Below are positions 36,847 through 41,551 of a stretch of 41,551 nucleotides of DNA, piece after piece. The translations under genes were made by a program, and so were the position numbers. Position 1 is the first letter of the stretch; every line of letters starts with the position of its first letter. This stretch comes from an uncultured bacterium (GTDB lineage Bacteria; Actinomycetota; Actinomycetes; S36-B12; CAIYMF01), in contig CAIKEU010000087.1 of NCBI GenBank assembly GCA_903826575.1, positions 1-41,551 of the forward strand, read 5' to 3'. The notes beneath the pieces were generated by a model. It did not search any database, was not told the DNA's origin, and worked only from the letters and a program-made list of their open reading frames with translations.

Positions 36847-36853
36847 GGCCGTC

Positions 36854-37642
36854 ATGCAGCAACTGCTACCTGAGGCCAAACCAGACCTCTCGAATGCCGA
36901 CCTCGACGCTCTCTACGGTTGGCCCAATTGGCCGTCTCCGCAGCCTTGGGTGCGCGCAAACATGGTCTCCACAATCGACGGAGCCGCAGCCTCGCCAGAC
37001 GGACTCAGCGAGGGCATCTCTTCGCCTGCCGATCGTCGAGTCTTTGGTCGACTCCGGGGCTTAGCTGACGCGGTGCTGGTGGGCGCTGGAACAGTGCGGA
37101 GCGAGGGGTATCGTCCGGCCCGTATAAAACCAGACTTCGCAGATCGACGTGCAGCGGCCGGACAGGGCATTGTTCCTGCGATCGCCGTCGTAAGCCGCAG
37201 CCTGGACCTAGATCTATCACTCCCCCTTTACACCGAGCCCGCTGTCCGCACGATCGTGGTTACCTGCGCCGCTGCCGATCCAACACTGATCGACGCTGCA
37301 CGAGAGATATGCGACGTCGAAGTTTGTGGTGACGAGTCTGTGGACCTCAGCGTGGCGGTAGCTGCGTTGCACCATCGGGGCCTGAGCCGTATCCACAGTG
37401 AAGGTGGCCCACGGCTCTTGGCGGACCTGGTTGCCGCTGAAGTGCTCGACGAGTTACTGCTGACGTTTTCTCCAACCGTCGCAGGCGGCTCGTTCCCGAA
37501 TGGGGCTGATGTCCCGCGGATTCTTGCGGGCATCAGCAATCCCTCGGGCCTGCGAGCCGTAAGACTGCATCATCTGCTTGAAGAGGATTCGATACTCTTC
37601 GCAAGTTACCGATTCAGGCCACTCCCCGAGCAAAACCTGTGA
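36854..37642 (+). CDS. RibD C-terminal/dihydrofolate reductase-like NADPH reductase
   Basis: 263 residues with the DHFR-like fold of RibD-C proteins: ANMVSTIDGAAA near the N-terminus, LADAVLVGAGTVRSEGYRPA, and IHSEGGPRLLADLV in the C-terminal half. The deaminase half of RibD is absent. Proteins of this kind are often called pyrimidine reductases; the substrate is unproven. I choose the ATG preceded by AGGG, not the long upstream frame, which is Arg/Ser-rich read-through of the previous gene. The stop overlaps the ligase start (GTGA). Confidence 0.83.
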   Translation: MQQLLPEAKPDLSNADLDALYGWPNWPSPQPWVRANMVSTIDGAAASPDGLSEGISSPADRRVFGRLRGLADAVLVGAGTVRSEGYRPARIKPDFADRRAAAGQGIVPAIAVVSRSLDLDLSLPLYTEPAVRTIVVTCAAADPTLIDAAREICDVEVCGDESVDLSVAVAALHHRGLSRIHSEGGPRLLADLVAAEVLDELLLTFSPTVAGGSFPNGADVPRILAGISNPSGLRAVRLHHLLEEDSILFASYRFRPLPEQNL

Positions 37643-38745
37643 CGAATATGCCTAACTTTCCCCTGGCTCCGCCGATCAAGCCCATGCTCGCCAAGCCGGT
37701 ATCTGGGGTGCCGGCCAACGATTCAATAGCCGGCGGCTTGGTATACGAGCCAAAGTGGGACGGCTTTCGCTGTATCGTTTTCCGCGACGGTGATCACGTC
37801 GAACTTGGTAGTCGCAACGAAAAACCGCTGACCCGGTACTTTCCTGAACTTGTTGCACCACTGCGCGCGAATCTTCCGGACCGATGCGTCGTGGACGGCG
37901 AAATCATCATCGTTCGCGACCAGCGACTAGATTTCGAGGCTCTTCAAAATCGCATCCATCCAGCCACATCTCGGGTTAATCTGCTCGCTGAGCAGACCCC
38001 TGCATCATTTGTGGCCTTCGACCTGCTCGCCCTTGAAGACGACCTCACCGGTGAGCCTTTTCGTCATCGTCGAGTTGCTTTGGAGCAGGCACTTATCGCT
38101 GCGCAGCCTCCCATCTACCTGACGAGGGTGAGCCACCAGCAGGTGGAAGGCCAGAGGTGGTTTGACCAGTTCGAGGGCGCGGGGCTTGACGGAATCATCT
38201 GTAAGCCACTGAATCTTCCCTACCAGCCAGACAAACGCACCATGCTTAAAGTGAAACATTCACGGACCGCAGACTGTGTGGTTGCAGGCTGGCGACCGCA
38301 CAAGCAGTCCGGTCCCCAAGGTCAGATGATGCTTGGCTCGCTCATGCTCGGACTATTCAACGATGCGGGAGTTCTACAGTCCGTTGGCGTTGCGGCAGCC
38401 TTCACCCAACAGCGACGTTGTGAACTTGTCAACGAGTTGAGCGGCTACGCGCTTGCAGATGGTGACTCGCATCCATGGCAAGAGTGGCGGGATCCCTCGG
38501 CACATGAGGCGAATCGGTTGCCCGGAGGCGTAAGTCGTTGGAGCGCAGGCAAAAACCTAGATTGGTTCCCTCTGCGCCCCGAGCTCGTCGTAGAAGTTGG
38601 CTACGACGCAATGGAAGGAAATCGCTTTCGACACACGGCACAGTTCAAGCGATGGAGATCCGACCGTTTACCCGAATCGTGCACATACGAACAGTTGGAG
38701 CGCCCAACTACGTACTCGCTCGCGGATGTCCTCGTCTCTGGCTGA
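37639..38745 (+). CDS. ligC: ATP-dependent DNA ligase, LigC type
   Basis: 368 residues, the size of mycobacterial LigC. The adenylation Lys lies in motif I (YEPKWDGFR), then SRNEKPLTRYF, VVDGEI, FVAFDLLA, motif IV LDGIICKPL and motif V MLKVKHSRTADCVV; an OB-fold follows. It seals nicks using ATP. In mycobacteria LigC works with Prim-PolC in base excision repair, and a matching polymerase gene lies 850 bases away on the other strand. The GTG start overlaps the preceding gene; ATG at 37648 is an alternative. Confidence 0.92.
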   Translation: MTNMPNFPLAPPIKPMLAKPVSGVPANDSIAGGLVYEPKWDGFRCIVFRDGDHVELGSRNEKPLTRYFPELVAPLRANLPDRCVVDGEIIIVRDQRLDFEALQNRIHPATSRVNLLAEQTPASFVAFDLLALEDDLTGEPFRHRRVALEQALIAAQPPIYLTRVSHQQVEGQRWFDQFEGAGLDGIICKPLNLPYQPDKRTMLKVKHSRTADCVVAGWRPHKQSGPQGQMMLGSLMLGLFNDAGVLQSVGVAAAFTQQRRCELVNELSGYALADGDSHPWQEWRDPSAHEANRLPGGVSRWSAGKNLDWFPLRPELVVEVGYDAMEGNRFRHTAQFKRWRSDRLPESCTYEQLERPTTYSLADVLVSG

Positions 38746-38791
38746 TCCCACGGAAGAATGCGCGATTCAGAGAACGGACAACGATACGCCA

Positions 38792-39550
38792 TCACATACG
38801 CAAATATGACGCACCATTGAAATCTAGCACTGCACCGCTCGCCCACTCGGCCTCGGCGGAGGCAAGGAACACGATTGCCGCGGCTAGCTCTTGTGGAGTT
38901 GCTACCCGATTAAAGGGACTCTGCGCTCGAATCTCTCGACCAGTTTCACCTTCAAGGTGATCCTTGGCCATATCTGTCTCGACAAATCCGGGCGCAAGGG
39001 TTGTGACCGCAATACCTTCAGGGGCAAGGGCTTTCGCGATTGACTGACCGAATGCGACAATGGCCGCCTTACTGGCGCCATATGCCGGCGAATCGGGCTC
39101 GCCACGAAATGCACCACGACTGCCAACGTTGACGATACGCGAGCCACCAGTGCGCGGCATATGTTGAAGCGCACACCACGATGCATTTGCAGCCCCCGTC
39201 AGATTAACCCCTAGCGTGTCACTCCACGCCTGTTGCCATTGTTCGTAGGTGGCCGACTGAATGGGATGCGAGAAGAAGACACCGGCATTGTTTACCAACA
39301 CATCAATGCCGCCCAAGTGCGTAGCGGCTTGATCTACGAACGCCCTGACCGCGGCCGGATCACGAAGGTCTCCTTGAACGACCACATGGCCATCACCGGG
39401 CAGTGAGTTCAGCACCTGTTGAGCCGCACTCGCGTCCGATGAGTAATGGATGGCGACTCGATCACCGCGGGAGGCGAATGCGTGTGCACATGCCGCTCCA
39501 ATTCCACGCGAGGCGCCAGTGATGAGGACTGCTCTATTCGTTGGGGTCAC
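38792..39550 (-). CDS. Short-chain dehydrogenase/reductase (classical SDR)
   Basis: 252 residues with the NAD(P)-binding TGASRGIG, NNAG at the end of the fourth strand, catalytic Ser (VGSRGAF region) and the Tyr-x3-Lys as YGASK. It resembles FabG-type 3-oxoacyl reductases, but with no neighbours of fatty acid synthesis the substrate is unknown. The start is GTG without a strong ribosome site. It sits between the ligase and polymerase genes. Confidence 0.88.
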   Translation of the reverse strand: MTPTNRAVLITGASRGIGAACAHAFASRGDRVAIHYSSDASAAQQVLNSLPGDGHVVVQGDLRDPAAVRAFVDQAATHLGGIDVLVNNAGVFFSHPIQSATYEQWQQAWSDTLGVNLTGAANASWCALQHMPRTGGSRIVNVGSRGAFRGEPDSPAYGASKAAIVAFGQSIAKALAPEGIAVTTLAPGFVETDMAKDHLEGETGREIRAQSPFNRVATPQELAAAIVFLASAEAEWASGAVLDFNGASYLRM

Positions 39551-39590
39551 CTGTGGATTGTGTCAGCAGTTGTAGAGAAATTGGCGGATA

Positions 39591-40649
39591 TCAAATTTCA
39601 GAGCGAGCGCGGCTTGGTTGCACTCGCTTGGGCTCGCCGGCCATCTTGGGGTAGTCGGGTGGATAGGGCATCTCCCCTAATCCGTAGTCGCGTTCATCCC
39701 GCTCGTACCACTCCAGCAGCGGAGCCAGATCGTAATGAGCTGAATCGATCGACTCATGCAGATCCCCCACCTGAGCAAATCGCGCACCCGCATTGAGAAC
39801 TGTGAAGTCCACAGGCTCGACATCATCGATTTCGTCCCAAGTAACCGGCATGGAGACAGGAGCATGTGCCGTGGCACGGATTGAGTAGGCAGAGGCAATA
39901 GTTCGGTCGCGGGCGTTCTGATTAAAGTCCACGAAAATCGCAGTGCCACGATCTTCCTTCCACCACTGCGTTGTGACCCGGCCCGGCATGCGCCGTTCCA
40001 ACTCTCGTCCGACGGCAATAGCTGCATGACGAACATCGATGAACGTGAAGGCAGGTGCGATGCGCACGTAGATGTGCAGGCCACGACCACCCGAGGTTTT
40101 GACGTATCCCTGCATACCCACCTCGGCTAGCAGAGTCCGCAACTCGTGGGCCACAACGACAGCATCGCGAAAGTCTGTGCCCGGCTGCGGATCCAAGTCC
40201 AACCGAAGCTCGTCGGGATGATCAACGTTGAGCTTTCTCACCGGCCACGGATGAAAGGTGATGGTGCCCAGTTGAGCTGCCCACGCCACGACGGCCAGCG
40301 AGGATGGCGCGACCTCGTCAGCGGTTCTGCCAGACGGGAACGTGATGTGGGCCGTCTCGACGAAATCCGGAGCACCGGTAGGTACCCGTTTTTGATAGAA
40401 GGCATCCCCGCGGCTATCACTGCGAGTACTTAGGACGGCCCCGTCAACAACCCCGTTTGGCCATCGCTCCAGAGTGGTTGGACGATCGCGCAGAGCCCGC
40501 AGAATTCCTGGCCCACAGGACAGGTAATGCTGAACTACGTGCCGTTTGGTGATGCCCACGGCGGGAAAATACGGCTTTTCAGGATTTGTCACCCGGACGA
40601 TGTGACCATCAACGTCCAGTTCAATCGGTTCACCGAAACTCTTTGCCAT
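39591..40649 (-). CDS. Stand-alone archaeo-eukaryotic primase-polymerase (Prim-PolC/LigD polymerase domain)
   Basis: 352 residues matching the polymerase domain of LigD. The N-terminus has VTNPEKPYFPAVGITKRHVV, the metal-binding pair lies in LRLDLDPQPG, and the nucleotide-binding SGGRGLHIYV and the later VFVDFNQNARDRT-type motif (IFVDFNQNARDRT) are intact. No ligase or nuclease domain is attached. With the LigC gene close by it most resembles the mycobacterial Prim-PolC, which does short gap filling. No Ku gene is in the window. I choose the ATG at 40649 with GAGG 3 bases before it; GTG at 40658 is possible. Confidence 0.9.
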   Translation of the reverse strand: MAKSFGEPIELDVDGHIVRVTNPEKPYFPAVGITKRHVVQHYLSCGPGILRALRDRPTTLERWPNGVVDGAVLSTRSDSRGDAFYQKRVPTGAPDFVETAHITFPSGRTADEVAPSSLAVVAWAAQLGTITFHPWPVRKLNVDHPDELRLDLDPQPGTDFRDAVVVAHELRTLLAEVGMQGYVKTSGGRGLHIYVRIAPAFTFIDVRHAAIAVGRELERRMPGRVTTQWWKEDRGTAIFVDFNQNARDRTIASAYSIRATAHAPVSMPVTWDEIDDVEPVDFTVLNAGARFAQVGDLHESIDSAHYDLAPLLEWYERDERDYGLGEMPYPPDYPKMAGEPKRVQPSRARSEI

Positions 40650-40824
40650 GGACCTCACGTTAGGGCTTAGCGCGGTATGAATGCGGATTATCCGCGGGCT
40701 GAAAATCCGGTTTAGGCCGGAATACTCGTCGCGGTTCGATGGTTATGTAGACGTGAACTCCCCCCTTCACTGGTCGCGCACCTGGTTGTCGCGACAATTT
40801 CAACGCACCTTCGGAGGTATGCAC

Positions 40825-41265
40825 GTGGAATCCATGCCAAGTGTCCGCCCAGACGGAACCACTTACGACGTCACCAAGTCCGACGAACAGTGGCGCGAAG
40901 ATTTAGACCCCGCGGAGTACTTCATCTTGCGACAAGCCGGAACCGAACGTCCGTACACCGGCGAATTCGTTGAAACGAAGACCATCGGCACCTACTCGTG
41001 TCGCGCATGTAACGCCGAACTTTTCTCCAGTGACACCAAGTTCGACTCGCACTGCGGGTGGCCATCATTTTGGTCACCACTTGCGGGCGAATCCGTCATT
41101 GAACTCGAAGACACGTCAGCAGGAATGCGCCGAGTCGAAGTGCGCTGCGCCTCATGTGGCAGCCACCTCGGACACGTATTCGATGGCGAGGGGTACGGCA
41201 CGCCGACCGATCAGCGCTACTGCATTAACTCAATCTCGTTGAAGCTAACGCCTGCTTCATCGTAG
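40825..41265 (+). CDS. msrB: Peptide-methionine (R)-S-oxide reductase
   Basis: Reduces the R form of methionine sulfoxide in proteins. The catalytic Cys lies in RYCINS, the zinc cysteines in CRAC and CASC, and the core HCGWPSFW motif is intact. 146 residues. The frame extends to 40681, but a GTG 7 bases after GGAGG is the best start. The preceding 175 bases, divergent from the polymerase gene, hold no other gene. Confidence 0.95.
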   Translation: MESMPSVRPDGTTYDVTKSDEQWREDLDPAEYFILRQAGTERPYTGEFVETKTIGTYSCRACNAELFSSDTKFDSHCGWPSFWSPLAGESVIELEDTSAGMRRVEVRCASCGSHLGHVFDGEGYGTPTDQRYCINSISLKLTPASS

Positions 41266-41280
41266 GAGCCCGCTAACACT

Positions 41281-41315
41281 AGGGACCTGTCGTAGCTGTT
41301 TTACGGCAGGTCCTT
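41281..41315. terminator. Hairpin shared by msrB and hemQ
   Basis: Arms 41281-41294 and 41301-41315 form 14 pairs including two G-U wobbles in the msrB RNA; in the hemQ RNA the same two positions are A-C mismatches. No T-tract. The right arm includes the last codons and stop of hemQ. Confidence 0.6.
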
Positions 41316-41551
41316 AACGAGTTCGGCGATCGAACGTCGACGGCCGGTGTAGAACGGGATCTCCTCGCGGACATGCATCCGAGCCTTGGATGCCCGAAGG
41401 TGACGCATGAGATCGACGATGCGATGCAGCTCGTCCGCCTCAAATGCCAAGATCCATTCGTAATCACCAAGCGCGAAAGATGCGACGGTGTTGGCACGGA
41501 CATCGGGGTAATCGCGGCCCATTTGACCGTGCTCAACCAGCATGGCGCGAC
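41301..41551 (-). CDS. hemQ: Coproheme decarboxylase HemQ (chlorite dismutase family), C-terminal part
   Basis: The last 80-odd residues of HemQ; the gene's start lies beyond the right edge. HemQ makes protoheme from coproheme in Gram-positive bacteria. Family sequence is clear: [44 protein letters not shown], and [13 protein letters not shown]. The internal ATG near the edge is not the start, since the frame continues upstream. Confidence 0.93.
   Translation of the reverse strand, partial: RAMLVEHGQMGRDYPDVRANTVASFALGDYEWILAFEADELHRIVDLMRHLRASKARMHVREEIPFYTGRRRSIAELVKDLP

Noticed and set aside
40681-40824. N-terminal extension of MsrB in the longer open frame
   Set aside because: GGAGG 7 bases before the GTG at 40825 and family length both favour the shorter protein; the extension is basic and unlike MsrB or a signal peptide.
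1-41551. Phage, insertion sequence, toxin-antitoxin or defence island
   Set aside because: No transposase, integrase, restriction, CRISPR or toxin-like gene is visible on either strand.

Overview
The window is a chromosomal stretch from an actinobacterium (Actinomycetota). The evidence is gene content and gene order. From aspS/hisS through ppi, rel, apt, secFD, yajC, ruvBAC, yebC, pdxTS, pimA, a PatA-like acyltransferase, PI synthase, a HIT protein and thrS, it follows the block known from Mycobacterium and Streptomyces. Phosphatidylinositol mannoside genes, an SsgB-type protein, a LigC/Prim-PolC pair and a HemQ end all fit. Base composition looks moderate (roughly mid-50s % G+C by eye, not computed), lower than most soil actinomycetes, so an uncultured aquatic lineage is possible. 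That placement is inference; no rRNA is present.

Region 1 (1-6805): a minus-strand unit MBL hydrolase -> hisS -> aspS with overlapping stops and starts. Diverging from it is a plus-strand pair, a membrane-anchored cyclophilin and a DUF349 protein. The DUF349 protein has an extraordinary 38-pentad acidic Thr/Glu repeat at its N-terminus.

Region 2 (6844-18054): a long minus-strand run. In transcription order it is pdxS-pdxT-yebC, then ruvC-ruvA-ruvB behind a perfect LexA-type palindrome, then yajC-secD-secF-apt-rsh. The rsh stop codon lies inside an inverted repeat shared with the DUF349 gene.

Region 3 (18178-26351): phosphatidylinositol mannoside synthesis on the minus strand (pgsA, patA-like, pimA and a LemA-like membrane protein), a divergent EF-G-like GTPase, then thrS and a HIT hydrolase.

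Region 4 (26352-30470): a GNAT remnant, tRNA-Val(CAC), an ssgB-like gene with two hairpins in its leader, GNAT, pabC and pabB, a tRNA cluster Gly(GCC)-Cys(GCA)-Val(GAC), and a strong bidirectional terminator.

Region 5 (30486-41551): accessory and metabolic genes. These are a DUF1254/DUF1214 protein, a copper amine oxidase divergent from an APC permease (amine uptake and oxidation), PPK2, a GlsB/YeaQ-like membrane protein, a RibD-C reductase, a LigC-type DNA ligase, an SDR, a Prim-PolC/LigD-like polymerase, MsrB, and the 3' end of HemQ, which runs out of the window.

The most unusual object is the Thr/Glu pentad repeat on the DUF349 protein. No phage, insertion sequence, CRISPR array or recognisable defence island is visible; most of the window is core genome.
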